Positions 31,905-62,332 of a stretch of 64,000 bases of DNA are shown one piece after another; position 1 is the first letter of the stretch; each line of letters starts with the position of its first letter. This stretch comes from Margaritifera margaritifera (taxonomy: Eukaryota; Mollusca; Bivalvia; Unionida; Margaritiferidae). The DNA is taken from the NCBI GenBank assembly GCA_029931535.1, contig JAQPZY010001688.1:10362001-10426000 (forward strand), in the 5' to 3' direction. The position numbers were made by a program, and so were the translations under genes. A model generated the notes under the pieces. That model was given only the letters and a program-made list of their open reading frames with translations. It had not been told where the DNA came from and ran no database searches.

Positions 31905-32430
31905 TCTGTACAAGTACGTATCAGATTCGGGATGGGGTTGATACCTGACACCCTAGATTGTAGTTCATAGGGACTGTGGTCTCGAGAAGAATTGACGCAT
32001 TATATCAACAACTTAGAAATGCGGGCAGTGTGTCTATCCGTACAGGGGTGTGCCAAACTCGTAAGGCGTCGTTGTGTTATGATCTCGAACATGTCGGTTC
32101 TAGCGTATCTAGGGCGTCAAGGAGGTACACATGCTCCTCTTTGCATGGAAGTCTGGAACCTCCTCCAATGAGCAGACTTCTCAGAGATCATTCATAGCCC
32201 ACCATATTCCGGGCAAAAGGAATATCATGATGGGCAGACGGGGCTGTATGGTCCTCACGGAATGGTGTCCGCACCAGTCAGTGACAGAGGCACTTTTTCA
32301 GCCTGTGAGGGAGACTGAACAACATGCTCCCTCTTTATGTCTCTGTAGTGCCAGATCAGAGGGCCTGGGCGGTGGACGCTTTCAGAGCCGAATCGTCTGT
32401 ACGCTTACGCCGTTCCACCTTTCAAAATAA
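31905..32430 (+). pseudogene. DIRS RNase H region, frameshifted
   Basis: The motifs GLWSREELTHYINNLEMRAV, VLAYLGRQGGTHAP, HHIPGKRNIM and TEWCPHQSVTEALF appear in order but in different frames. This is the order expected for the RNase H domain and the spacer after it in DIRS polyproteins. At least three frame changes and an internal stop make it non-coding. Confidence 0.75.
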
Positions 32431-32492
32431 TTGCGCAGGTTCTTCACCAAGTTAGGATCCCAACGTCTTTCTCAACCTGATAGCCCACATGT

Positions 32493-32743
32493 ACGACCCT
32501 GGGTGGCTTGGTGGTCTAAGGCCCTCGCCTTTACAGATCACGTACCTCTCACCTCTGTCCGCGTGGGTTCGAGTATCGATTTGGTCAACGTAGGTATGTG
32601 AGAAAGCTTGCCAGTAGCTTTCCGTGGGTCGGTGGTTCTTCCCGGGGTTTTCCAGGTTTCTTCCTCCACCAAATATACTTGCCGCCACGTATAGCCTATC
32701 ATGTGCTGAAAAATGGCGTTAAACCCACAAAACCAAACCAAAC
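32493..32743 (+). mobile_element. tRNA-derived SINE (type 1) nested in the DIRS element
   Basis: Head acgaccctgggtggcttggt with a box B-like GGGTTCGAGTATC. The body has ccgtgggtcggtggttcttcc and the tail aaaaatggcgttaaaccc ends in (aaacc)n. It is flanked on both sides by CATGT (32488-32492 and 32744-32748), the apparent target duplication. It splits the DIRS sequence between IAP-like codons and MWPQRSWFSHLLDLLVD. It is much better preserved than the copy at 6141-6335. Confidence 0.88.
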
Positions 32744-33785
32744 CATGTGGCCCCAACGGTCGTGGTTCAGCCATCTCCTCGACCTGTTGGTAGACGACCC
32801 CAGAAGATTATCATAGAGGAGAGACCTGCTGTCGCAGCATAGGGAATCTCTCGTACACAGCAATCCACAGATTATCCACCTTCACGCTTGGTTTATCTGG
32901 AACGATCAATCTGTAAAAACCAGTTCTCGAGCAAGGTCGCAAACGGCATCGCCCAGTATAGGAGGCAATCTACTTCTAAAGTTTAGGATGCAAAGTGGAG
33001 AAACGTTTGTAATTGGTGCAGTAGGAAACGCGTTGATCCTGTCTCCCGTTAACTGCAGTTCCAGATTTTCCCCTCTTCCTTTCGAATATTCCGTATCTAC
33101 CATTAAGTGTTATAGGACAGCCTTTTCTAATGCTCTTAAGTTCTCTCTGGGTTCCGCCATTGGGTTGGATCCTCACCTTTCAGATCTCATAAGATCTCTC
33201 GAGCCCGAGAGATCAGTATCTCGCTCATTAATGTCTAGATAGAACATTTCGTTTGTTCTTTGGGCATTATCTAAGCCCCCGTATGAACTTTTCAGTGAAG
33301 CTTCCTTCAAGAACTTTACCCATAAGACAGTTTTAATGCTCTCCTTAGCATAGCGAGAAAGAGTGAAATTCATGCCTTGTCTGTGCAAACGGGTTGTTTG
33401 CGGTTAAGTGGTAACTATGATTCGGTTATTCTTCTTTGCTAACCCCGGTTTCTGGCTAAGAATCAGCTATTTTGTTTCCTCCCCCTCAAGGGTTCCTCAG
33501 ATATTTCGGCCGCCACTATTGCCAGGTGAGTTGTCCTCACTAGCAAGAGAGCTTATCAATCCCTCACTAAGAGGGACTTTTCTTTTATAAGAAGTAAAGC
33601 CGCAAAGTTGGGGCTATTGCTGAATCTTGGGACTACTGGACTCGATCCTTTCTGGATGTAATGCAAGCTGCCTTCTTGCGATCTCGCTCTACATTTTCAT
33701 TCTCTTACCTTCGATTTTTGGCACACCAGAGCGAAGGCATTTACTCGTTGGGACCAGTTGTGACAGCACAACAAGTGGCTAAACC
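32744..33785 (+). pseudogene. DIRS tyrosine recombinase, frameshifted
   Basis: The best frame, 32988-33242, shows SSRFSPLPFEYSVSTIKCYR, ALKFSLGSAIGLDPHLSDLI and EPERSVSRS, the N-terminal core-binding part of DIRS recombinases. After a stop and frameshifts the catalytic part is only hinted at (33290-33600). A C-terminal segment AFLRSRSTFSFSYLRF...YSLGPVVTAQQV appears in the third frame. Not functional. Confidence 0.75.
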
Positions 33786-33790
33786 ATAGA

Positions 33791-34890
33791 CCAGGTTACA
33801 GTAGGAGACACTCCTTTAGTAAAAGTAAGTGCATTTTTCTTGTACCAGTTTTTGTTTATGAGGCCATCAGCCTCCCTCCTGCATTTGTAGCAGATATTGC
33901 ATTACTCCTATTAATTTTGTAAATTTTTATTTTATTTTATAAATTTTTATTTTTGGCTACCAAGATCAGCAACATACTGGGAAGCCAATAAAAGTCAATA
34001 TCAACATTATTGTTATGTATGATGTTTATATGCTTAACTTTGTCTATATATGTAAGTTGTATGGTTATTTGAAAATACATACTTAACTTTTGTCCATTTA
34101 TTTACATAGTATATCGCAACATGTCCTGTTGTTACGTGTGTCAGATGTGCCAGTATGTTTATAGGCATTGCGCAATTAGACTTTTGTGACATAGGTCATG
34201 TAGGCATGTGTATTTAAATACATATTTTGGTAAACAAATTCATTCCTATTCTTGAATTTCGGTTCTAAAAGATCAACCTGTAAGGAAACTTCTTTAGTTG
34301 TGTTGTTGAAATCAGATATAATTTGAGAGGAATTATTTATTTACAATATTCATTGGCAATTTAAAAGTTCTCAGACTTTTAGATTAATACATGATTTTGG
34401 GATTTATGTGAACTCATTCAAATACATTCTGGATTACATCTTTTTGGTACATCAGGACATTGAAGGCTATTGGAATTCATTCGGAACATTCTATTATTTT
34501 GGACTTGTGATTAGCACAATAGGATTATTTGAAATGTAACTCGCAAATTGTAAGTGTCTTTTGAATTTTCACTTTAATTGTCTGGAAATAAATTGCTTGT
34601 TGATTTTACTTACATTGTTGGTTTCACTTCCTTTCTGTTACATATTTTTAAGACCTAGAGTCGTAACATTATAGCAACATCAACATTTTCATTTACACCA
34701 GTTAAGCAACAGTATCTGACCCTGGTGAACTGAGGTCACTTGCAGATAACTTGACCCTGGGAAAATATTGAATATGTTCTGAGAAACTATTGTTCTCAAT
34801 AAATTCAGCTTTATTTCACTTTGTTGCACAATCTGCAATTGAGGTGGCCGTGTCAGACTTAATCATTTGATTTAATAATGTAGCCAACTG
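33791..34890. other. Intergenic, no gene recognised
   Basis: Very AT-rich DNA after the DIRS remnant, including an attttattttataaatttttattttt stretch. No motif recognised. Confidence 0.4.
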
Positions 34891-34899
34891 TCCCTCACA

Positions 34900-35470
34900 A
34901 GAACATACACTTGTCCAGTGGGTTTGCATGGCTTCTAGTAACAATATATTTTGTACTACCTAAAAGAAAATGTTTTGCGGTTTCTGGTTCACTGCATGAA
35001 CAATTATTGTTTAATGAAAAATGATTTGTGAAGAGATCCTCATTTAATGAGCTACAACGTAGTCTAAGTCTTGTATGTTTGCAGGGACCATTCCTAGATT
35101 CCTAGTTAAATGTTACTTAAAAGAATACATTGAAGGGTTGTTCTTTATCTCTACAGGGAGAAGATTCCAGTCTGTAACAGTCTTTGCTATAAATTAATAT
35201 TTTGATACAAGTTTGACCTGGCAAATGACGTTTGGAGATAAAATCTACCCGCGAAGTTTCCAATTTCTTACCAGCTGGACACATGCTGGAGCCAAGGCAT
35301 GCAGGTATCCAGGAGTTATACCATGGTGCACTTTAAAAAATTGTATCATCCTGTGTATGTAACGTCTTGTGGACAGTCTTTTTCCATGTTGTTTTTGCGA
35401 TGGCCCTTTATCCATTGTTTGTCCGTCCGTTCGCGCAATTTTGTTATCACCACTCCTCCTAAACAACTCG
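34900..35470 (-). mobile_element. LINE ORF2 C-terminal fossil, minus strand
   Basis: On the minus strand, STRRYIHRMIQFFKVHHGITP, GYLHALAP and then SKYxFIAKTVTDWNLLPVEI with PSMYSFKxHL appear in order. These match the C-terminal ending common to many non-LTR retrotransposon ORF2 proteins (arrangement RR...FYKI..G..P.YL......SFFPRTVRDWNSLP...SLDSFK). Stops and frame changes show it is dead. The 5' end merges into the repeat array at about 35,440. Confidence 0.7.
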
Positions 35471-35825
35471 GAGGAATGTCATGAAACTTTACACACGCAT
35501 TCATCTCAAGGTCTAGTTGGTCCTAAAGTTTAGATCAGACATCCAGTATAGCCGCCACAGTGACCATCTTAAAATCTTATTATCGCTACTCTTCCTGAAC
35601 AGAAGATAGTCATATCAACATGGAGTTTTCAATACGAGGCTTATTATGATGTTGGACCTAAAGGAAAATGGTTTCAATCAGAGACACAATATGACAGTCA
35701 TCATGAAATGAATATTATCTCTACTCCTCTATAACGAAAAGTCACATCGAAATGGAGTTTACATCAGTTTCTAGTTGCACTAGTTAGTCCTAAATGAAAA
35801 TGATGCTGATCTGACGTCCAACATG
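35440..35825 (+). repeat. Molluscan-type repeat (atatggccgccacagtgaccatcttgaaaa family)
   Basis: Two to three degenerate units as at 5250-6720. They end exactly where the Polinton-like segment begins (tgacgtccaacatgg, then sequence of different composition). Confidence 0.75.
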
Positions 35826-35839
35826 GAACTGCATCCGGG

Positions 35840-35989
35840 ATGGCTCTGAAAAAGACGATTGAAGGCCGCATAGAAAAGGAAAAGGTCTTCGATTGTCCAG
35901 GCGTGGAAACCAAAGGTTACCGAGCGGAAGTGATCTTCGGTTGTGGCCTTGCCGTTGACGGCCTCAGTGCGTCCATTGACCAACTTTGA
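35840..35989 (+). CDS. Small ORF before the protease (unrecognised)
   Basis: 49 codons from ATG to TGA, open further upstream to the edge of the element, so it may be the C-terminus of a longer lost gene. It contains a charged start (ALKKTIEGRIEKEKVFD) and a hydrophobic part (FGCGLAVDGL). The stop is 10 nt before the protease ATG, a viral-type spacing. The overlapping minus-strand frame is taken as a shadow because all neighbours are on +. Confidence 0.4.
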   Translation: MALKKTIEGRIEKEKVFDCPGVETKGYRAEVIFGCGLAVDGLSASIDQL

Positions 35990-35999
35990 TTTACTCACG

Positions 36000-36373
36000 A
36001 TGACAAAGTCAGCCAAGCATTTCCGAGGTGTCTTTTTGTTGGATGAACTCGGAGCCATGATCTCACGCAAATGGGAAACTGGAATCGTTAACCTGGATTC
36101 AACAACTGGACATGGGACTCATTGGTTCGCATACGTGGTGTCATCCAAGCATCTATTATATTTTGACTCGTACGGGCTTGCACCGTCACTTGAAGTTGTT
36201 GATAATTTAACCCAAGGCCGTGGACGGCAGCCACTGTTTTTTATTTAACGCTGCCGTTGCAAACTCGGATGAACGGCCCAATATGTAGAAATCTTGTTGT
36301 TAAAGCATTGCGTGCACTCGAGAGTTCTCCAACCCCGCAAACGCTTATTGATTTAATATTTAACTACACTTGA
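36000..36373 (+). pseudogene. Adenain-like cysteine protease, frameshifted
   Basis: Family: adenovirus/Polinton maturation protease (C5 clan), which cleaves capsid precursors. The N-terminal 83 codons show GVFLLDEL, then GIVNLDSTTGHGTHWFAYVV with the catalytic His in GTHW, then LYFDSYGL with the conserved Asp. The frame stops at 36248. The C-terminal part (CRNLVVKALRALESS...LIDLIFNYT) continues in another frame to 36373 and should hold the catalytic Cys. It is shorter than the usual 180-210 aa and inactive as it stands. Confidence 0.75.
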
Positions 36374-36384
36374 TAGTATACAAA

Positions 36385-36961
36385 ATGCCTCTTAACATTT
36401 ACGGAAGCTCAACCGCCAGATGACGCGGTGTTGATGTGGATTTGACCAGGTGTGCCATAAAAGCGAATTTGGCCGAGTTTACCAGCCGAGTTGTTGAAGG
36501 TGTTGACCCGGACAAGCTTGTGAATTTTGAAGATCAAACTGGAAAACTTAGAACATCTAACGTGGACATTCAAGATGTTATTGTGAGGCTGCGAGGCGCT
36601 ATTGCGAAAAACCTGTCCGCGATCACTGAAAACGGGGAATCGGAGATTCTGGCGTGTCGGTTGCTTTTATCAAAGACTATTTTTGATGATACTGCTGCTA
36701 CAACGAAACAATACGTGGATGAACAATCAGATCGCAGATCTGCCCCCACCAATACGCGTGGTAACTTCATGGGGCATATACAGTGGAATATTAACCAGCG
36801 AAGGAGAGGAAAAGAAAGACAACATAGCAAATGTTATGCTTGTTTTCACTATAGTCGGGGATGGTTTTGATAAGCTTAAATCTTACATCTTAAAAGTGCC
36901 CGAGTCTGGATTGCGTATTTATTCATCGAAACCGGCTTTTGTGGCGAGTGGGATGCAATGA
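36385..36961 (+). pseudogene. Polinton-type structural-like gene, one stop and one frameshift
   Basis: Starts MPLNIYG 11 nt after the protease stop. An in-frame TGA lies at 36421-36423. The frame then stays open to 36870 (FTSRVVEGVDPDKLVNFEDQ, LRGAIAKNLSAITENGES) before the coding potential shifts to the frame ending at 36961 (NIANVMLVFTIVGDGFDKLK). I do not recognise the family. Its position after the protease suggests a structural or DNA-packaging-associated protein, which is inference only. Confidence 0.5.
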
Positions 36962-37056
36962 CAATAATGATAAACAATGACCAACGTGGTAGACCGTCAG
37001 TTCAGTTTGAAGGACTCAACATCTATCCGGACGGGTCTTTTGGCGTTTGTGTTTAA
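36958..37056 (+). CDS. Small ORF, 32 aa, overlapping the previous gene by 4 bp
   Basis: The ATGA overlap of start and stop is typical of compact viral gene order. It encodes MTIMINNDQRGRPSVQFEGL followed by NIYPDGSFGVCV. No family recognised. Its intact frame next to broken genes may be chance given its size. Confidence 0.4.
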   Translation: MTIMINNDQRGRPSVQFEGLNIYPDGSFGVCV

Positions 37057-37078
37057 GATTTATCATTACATACAAGTG

Positions 37079-37527
37079 ATGGATTCTGACCGCGGTGTTG
37101 AGGTTGCGTAATTTACTAAAGAGGAGGTGGATGAGCAGTGTGTGTGGTCGTTGATGCTATTTGGTTTCTTGCCGCGGCAGCAACTGTTGGCCTTGGCGTG
37201 GCGGGAATCACGGCCACAACAACTATTATAGGTGCACCAATTGGAATTATTCTCGGGGCTATATCGATAGTAACCGGTATCTCTGGTGGTGCTAATAAAA
37301 TAATTTTGATACGGCTGCATTCACAAAAACGTGTTTATTCGGAACTTCTCGCCGCAGCACAAAGCAGTCTCAATACGATTAGAAAACTGTACTCAATAGT
37401 TATTGAGGATAACATAATTAGCACGACTGAGTACGAGACCGTGTTGGTGGTTGGAAAACCATCGGCAGCTCTGAGCACAGATACGCAGCCGGCGGTAGTT
37501 AATTTGAAGACAGTAAAAGTCGAGTAA
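37079..37527 (+). pseudogene. Polinton-associated membrane protein, N-terminal stop and frameshift
   Basis: Starts MDSDRGVEVA and meets a stop, then FTKEEVDEQ follows in frame before the coding frame changes. The main open part (37138-37527) has a long hydrophobic stretch (AIWFLAAAATVGLGVAGITA, APIGIILGAISIVTGISGG), then a basic helix and KLYSIVIEDNIISTTEYETV. This resembles an uncharacterised family I recall near Polinton genes, with a Gly/Ala membrane segment followed by a LVSKALNDNKISDEEF-like motif. Function unknown. Confidence 0.55.
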
Positions 37528-37726
37528 ATGTTTGCCAATGCGTTTGTATTTCTATTTGTCACGTCACTATCTCAAAGACGTGTATAGTAGTATAATAGCG
37601 ATTTTGTTGGTTACTGATCTGGTTCAAAGTCTTCCACCCGTGCAAGAGGATAGCACAAAATCGTTTACTCTATCATGCACACGCGCTCAGTGGGGACACA
37701 ATCGTAGAGGGTATAGAAGGCTTTAA
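37528..37726 (+). pseudogene. Truncated signal-peptide-like ORF at end of Polinton remnant
   Basis: ATG abuts the preceding stop. The first 19 codons are hydrophobic (MFANAFVFLFVTSLSQRRV) and then meet TAG. An overlapping frame continues to 37726 (SIIAILLVTDLVQSLPPVQE). Probably one secreted or membrane gene broken by a shift. The element signal ends shortly after. Confidence 0.35.
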
Positions 37727-38203
37727 CCTAGATCGGTACCAAAAATCTAAAAAGATACAAAATTTCAATTATAACACTACTCCCTTTGAGGGACTCTTGT
37801 TTTCAAAATTCTAGCGTATAATGTTGATTTTGTTACCCCACGGACGATCTTTCCTGCTTCAGCTTGTATTTTTGTTCTTTCTATATATTTACTTTGCATG
37901 CCATGAAATGTGTTTTTTTTACGCATGAGATTGGACAATAGTATTCAAGTAAATAGATATGCTTTGTTTGTTGTGTCTGTAACTAAACCACATGTACGTT
38001 GTGTGATACTTGGGAGACAACTCTAATAGGGTTATATGTGATGAGCTAGGCATGAAATAACAAACAAAGACAGGAGAGGTGAACATTTAATTAATGTAAA
38101 AAAATGTCATAGACAATTGGTAAATGCATAAAAAATAATCTAAATACAAGTTAAAACCTTCATTATTTTCATAACATAACTAAAGAATGAATACGATATT
38201 TTC

Positions 38204-38205
<2 letters not shown>

Positions 38206-38281
<76 letters not shown>
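38206..38281 (+). repeat. (AT)n microsatellite
   Basis: About 38 uninterrupted AT dinucleotides. Confidence 0.97.
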
Positions 38282-38282
<1 letters not shown>

Positions 38283-41200
38283 TAGGTATTAGTGTGGATA
38301 TATTACAAATATATATATACCAAATATTTTCATACATGACATTGGCATACCCTTAGAATAAAATGTTAGTAGTTTCTGATAGTATTCATAAAAATAAAAA
38401 AATAAAAAATAAAAAACATCTTTCTCATTTAGTTTGGTGAAATGAACAGAGATTTATATGTGCCTCAACCCACAACATTACAGTGTATGTAATTATCTAT
38501 ACCACAACCACTCCCCCAACATATTATCTGGGCTTGTGTACTTTTATCTCCTTTTGTAGCTTTGGGTCTCTCTTTGAAAGCATCATAGGCAAGATTGCCA
38601 TGTATTCACTGACCTAGTCTACCACCAACCCAAGCATATACCTCATTTACTTGGCATGTCCCGCAGAGGACCTACGTTAATAAAATCTTATTTTAAGGTA
38701 GTATAACATTCTGTTAAGCAAGGATTTTAGATTTAATTGTCTATATTAGAAGAAAAAGAAGCAATTATACATTGTCAAATTATGACCAAATTTGTGAATT
38801 ACCTGTAATGTTTTGGCACTTTCAGGCGATTAATGGCATATATTTTTCTCAAAGTTAAATAACACACAGGAACAGAATCTAATCATTATCTTGGTCTCAG
38901 AACAACTTTGGAACAAATACGTTGGCTACTGGTTATGCCAGTGCTATAATAGTTCATAGGATGTTAGACAGTCAAACTCAGGCTTTAAATCAATGGAAAA
39001 ATATGGTCAGAAAAGACATACTATTCTCTTTATTTCTCAACCGATTTTCATGATCTTTACACCAAAATCTGTGTTTCCTCATTGTAAATTGTTTAAACGG
39101 GAAGAACCGATATTTCTGAGGTATGTCACAAGCCCTTAAGATAGCACTAGGCAGCTTCGTATGATTGGCTTTGGGGTAAATTTGTAATACTAGAGGCATG
39201 GATAAGTTATGCCACAGTATTTCCATCATTATTAGCAAAGGTGTCATGAACGTATGTCCGCCTATGTTATACTTTGTGGAACATCAGTTTTTTGCAGAAA
39301 AATAAAATTTAATGCCAGTTGGGTCTGAGATTAAGTTCATGGTCACAGTTGTTATGGGCGGTTGGTGAGCGAGAACAAACTCTTTGTGGGCACCAGCTTG
39401 GTAATTCTCGAAGTTAACTTTTCTATTTATTACATTTTTAAAACCTATTTTGGTATCTTTTGATAAGCCTTTACCACTCTCATTTCAACGATTTCGTTTG
39501 TTATTCATGAAAACGTAGTTTTACTGATTTTCACTCACTGTTGGAGGATGTGTGGGCGTGAAAATAAACGGGTGAAATAACATAAAGAAATGTTTGTCAT
39601 GCACAGTTTCTCCATCTTCTTATGAGCATTATACACAAATGTCGATGACTCCATTGCAATGTATCGCAGTGGATGGATTTTAATCCGATATGGTGCATAC
39701 AGGCGCATCGATCATGCTCTACACTGTTTAGTGCTGTATAAGAGGAGATTATTATTCTTAGAGTGGTTATCTCCCCTGATATTATTTGCTAGCTTCTATG
39801 TATAATCATTTCAATAGAAAATGCTCATAAAAAGCAGTTGCATAATTATAAAGAGGATATTTTCTTTTCCTTGGTAGATACCGGTTATATTTCATCGTGT
39901 GGTACAAAAAACGTTATATTGTAACGAGTGGCGATGCGACGAGTTAAACTCAAATGTAATTCTTTTTGAAATACTCACGGTGAAATATATCCGGTATTTA
40001 TGTAGTAAAAGAAAATCTTCTTTTTATTATATAACAGACTTGCTGCTGAAGTCAGATTCCTTAGGCCTAAATTAATTTTCATGCCTGCAAGATAATGCAT
40101 TTTCCATGTATTTATGATAGTTTAACCAATTCTCTGTTAATATATAAAGAGAGGAGAAGATTTAAACATTTAAAATACAGATTTTATTTTTAGAAGGATA
40201 TTGGTATTTGCTTATGATCATAGAAAGGAACATGGTTGTCAATATTTCAAAACTTATGTTCATTTCTTTGTTCCTATTAAATGCACAGTATTTCTTCTAA
40301 TACTAAAGGTCATCAGTACTCTCAATACTTTGATTAATTTTCCTTCATTAACTGCCTTGCTAAAAGTATTATAAATACGACACAATAGAAAAACAGCTGA
40401 ATAATTAAAATATTAAACCAGATTGCAAATAATTAATTAAGTAGTATGCTGTAAGATAGTTATACAAATGTTTTAAAACACTCTTTTCAAATATTGGACC
40501 CGTACTGCTTTGTAGAGAAATATGCCTATAATTAGAGACATTTTTGTCCCCTGTTTGTAAATAAGAGTAGCATTTATCTGTATCCCCACTTTGGCAAGAT
40601 ATGAAGTTTGGAGTAAATTGTTAAATAATTTATGATAAATATCGCTATAAGATAGGAGTGCCTCCCTTAAACAACCTAGGATTCATCTTAATCCGCTTCA
40701 CTACCCCCCAATCCCTCCCCCACACCTTGTTGATATCAAGATTTGAAAGTGCTTCTACATCATTTCTGCTCATGTGAATACTATGGAGGGCAATGTACGG
40801 AAGAATTGTAGAGGGCATTGGAATGATGTAACTTATTTATTACACACTCATTTTTCTGTATATAGGAGTGATTAAAATATGAACCCGTTTCGTCTCCCGA
40901 TACAACACAAAGAAAAAAAGAGGTACTGATATTTCCCAACAGTGCTTCTTTTTGAAGCCTGCGCACGTCACCAACAAAACAGTGACACTTCTATGAAGTA
41001 ACATCATGACGTCATCACTGACGCGCTAGGGGATTTAAAATTGCAGCATCAAAACAAGTACTAATATTCATTGATTGAAATAGATACCTATTTTTAGTTA
41101 ATTATTTATTAAATATTGAAAAGGAAACACTACTCGAAGCAAACTAGTTTCATTTCTGGTAATTTGGGTAGAATACACAACTGAATTTGAATGCAAATGA

Positions 41201-41957
41201 TAAACCGAGTATTCACATGCGATTTACCGCGAATGTGGTTGCGTGTTGTGCACGAGTTGTACAGTCTAACGCAATGCAGTATGGAGACATGCTGCACGAT
41301 TCCGACAATGTAAAATTAATGGAGAAAATAAAAAAGAGTATATAATGTTAAATACTGACGTCTAAGTGTGACGTCGTATGTTATATAATTACTCAAGATA
41401 CCCGGCATAAAAATATGCACACACAATTATTCTATACTTATTTTTTCTTCATTAATTTAACACTGTCGCAACTCTGCAGTATTTCTCCATTTTTTCTCCA
41501 TTAGTTTAACAACAACCCCCCCCCCCCAACCCCCCAACAAACCTTGTTCATATTTTCACATAGACAAATATAGTAACCTATAATTTACACACTCACATAT
41601 ACACAATTACTGTACTTTTCTGTTGTTTTGGTCACGATGCATTAGACTGCTGATGTTTGTGGAATAATCAAAACTATTTGTGTGTATATTTTCTAGTTTG
41701 TATCAGCAATGTATCTATCATTTTAAATATATATATTAAAATAATGATAAAATGTATTACAAAAAAAAAAAAAAAAAAATTACATCACGATTTATCCTAA
41801 TTTTGTAACGTAGATTGAGGAGACCAACATATACAGTGCAATGTGGTGATCTGACTTCCTACACAATTCAGAGCTTGATTTGCACCCTGATTCATGCTGG
41901 TTTGTATCTTCCCAACACTTCGTCCGTACATGGACTCGCCAAAAAGTAAGAAAATAT

Positions 41958-41963
41958 TTTATT
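41958..41963 (-). promoter_or_regulatory. Possible poly(A) signal of the peroxidase
   Basis: AATAAA on the minus strand about 380 nt after the stop. Not unique in this AT-rich DNA. Confidence 0.25.
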
Positions 41964-42344
41964 ATATCGGAGAAAATCATGTATATAACTAGTGTTTCGA
42001 ATTTTTCGTGACACTTCAGGATTTTTTTTGCGGCGGGAAGCGTATGGAAAATACAATTTAATGAAATTAAAAATGCAATATCAACACATAACAATATAAT
42101 AAGAAGTTGTTGTATGAGATGATGAAAATATGTGTCACAAAGGATATTCTAAAAATATTTTATGTTATTTTGGTGAATAGACATTTAAAAAATACATCTC
42201 CATACAACAAATACAAGATACACATTTTAAATATGAAATAAGGCTGGAAGATGCTGATGTGGAAAGAAGCAAAGAGAATGATAGCGGTTAAAGAATGAGA
42301 AATCTCATGAAATTTAACATCATGTTGACATTACATCCGGGTCT

Positions 42345-61938
<19,594 letters not shown>

Positions 61939-62221
61939 CTGCAATGTCAGAAAATATGTATCTAAAACTGAAGTTAAGGAGAATACTATAGTTGCCAACG
62001 CTGACTGGATTCATACAGCTAAAGAACGGGCCACAAATGAGACCCAAGTTCCAAATATTCAAAAGACGACTTCTGTAGTAATTGACATGTTTGAAAAGCT
62101 GTTGAAAATACATGACTTGTTACATCCAATTGCGGGATCATTTAAAATATTCACTGATTCCAGTAGTAAATCCTTTAGTACAGTCCAGATAAATTATGAA
62201 GATGCAAAAGAGTACAAGACT

Positions 62222-62332
62222 TATGTATGTATGTATGTATGTATGTATGTATGTATGTATGTATGTATGTATGTATGTATGTATGTATGTATGTATGTAT
62301 GTATGTATGTATGTATGTATGTATGTATGTAT
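62222..62332 (+). repeat. (ATGT)n microsatellite, about 28 units
   Basis: Tetranucleotide tract about 280 bp upstream of the peroxidase start codon, in a probable 5' intron or promoter region. Confidence 0.98.

Larger units (their letters stand above)
29900..33790 (+). mobile_element. Decayed DIRS-like (tyrosine recombinase) retrotransposon
   Basis: DIRS elements carry gag, RT-RNase H and a tyrosine recombinase instead of an integrase. Base composition is clearly less AT-rich here than in the flanks. The first part (30,200-31,350) has a Ser/Arg-rich gag-like frame. RNase H/connection motifs follow from about 31,905 (SDSGWG, GLWSREEL, LGRQGGTHAP, HHIPGKRNIM, TEWCPHQSV). Recombinase motifs run from about 32,870 (VSTIKCYRTAFSNALKFSLG, LSDLIRSLEPER) to about 33,785 (AAFLRSRSTFSFSYLRFLAH in another frame). 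The RT core is hardly recognisable. Stops and frameshifts lie throughout and a SINE interrupts it. I could not see the terminal repeats, so both ends are approximate. Confidence 0.8.
35826..37740 (+). mobile_element. Maverick/Polinton-type (virus-like) element remnant
   Basis: About 1.9 kb of compact, same-strand, nearly touching small genes with balanced base composition inside AT-rich repeats. It includes an adenain-like cysteine protease with GTHW and YFDSYG motifs, a gene with a predicted helical part, a 32-aa ORF overlapping its neighbour by 4 bp, and a membrane protein with a Gly/Ala-rich double hydrophobic segment. Several genes carry single stops or frameshifts. No polymerase, integrase, ATPase or capsid gene and no terminal repeats are seen, so it is a fragment. 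Alternatives are a related adintovirus-like or virophage-like insertion. Confidence 0.7.
37741..42344. other. Intergenic between Polinton remnant and peroxidase 3' end
   Basis: AT-rich, with an (AT)n microsatellite at 38206-38281, a C run at 41516-41528 and an A run at 41760-41779. A TGACGTCA palindrome (CRE-like) lies at about 41007-41014, but no gene is seen beside it. No coding exon recognised. Confidence 0.45.

Noticed and set aside
32480..32580. tRNA-like sequence with GGGTTCGAGTATC
   Set aside because: Head of a SINE with body, tail and target duplication; no intact cloverleaf.
35780..36070. 96-codon minus-strand frame overlapping the protease
   Set aside because: All recognisable genes of the block are on +, and the frame is antisense to the protease motifs.
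41000..41020. CRE-type TGACGTCA promoter
   Set aside because: Single palindrome with no gene start recognised nearby.
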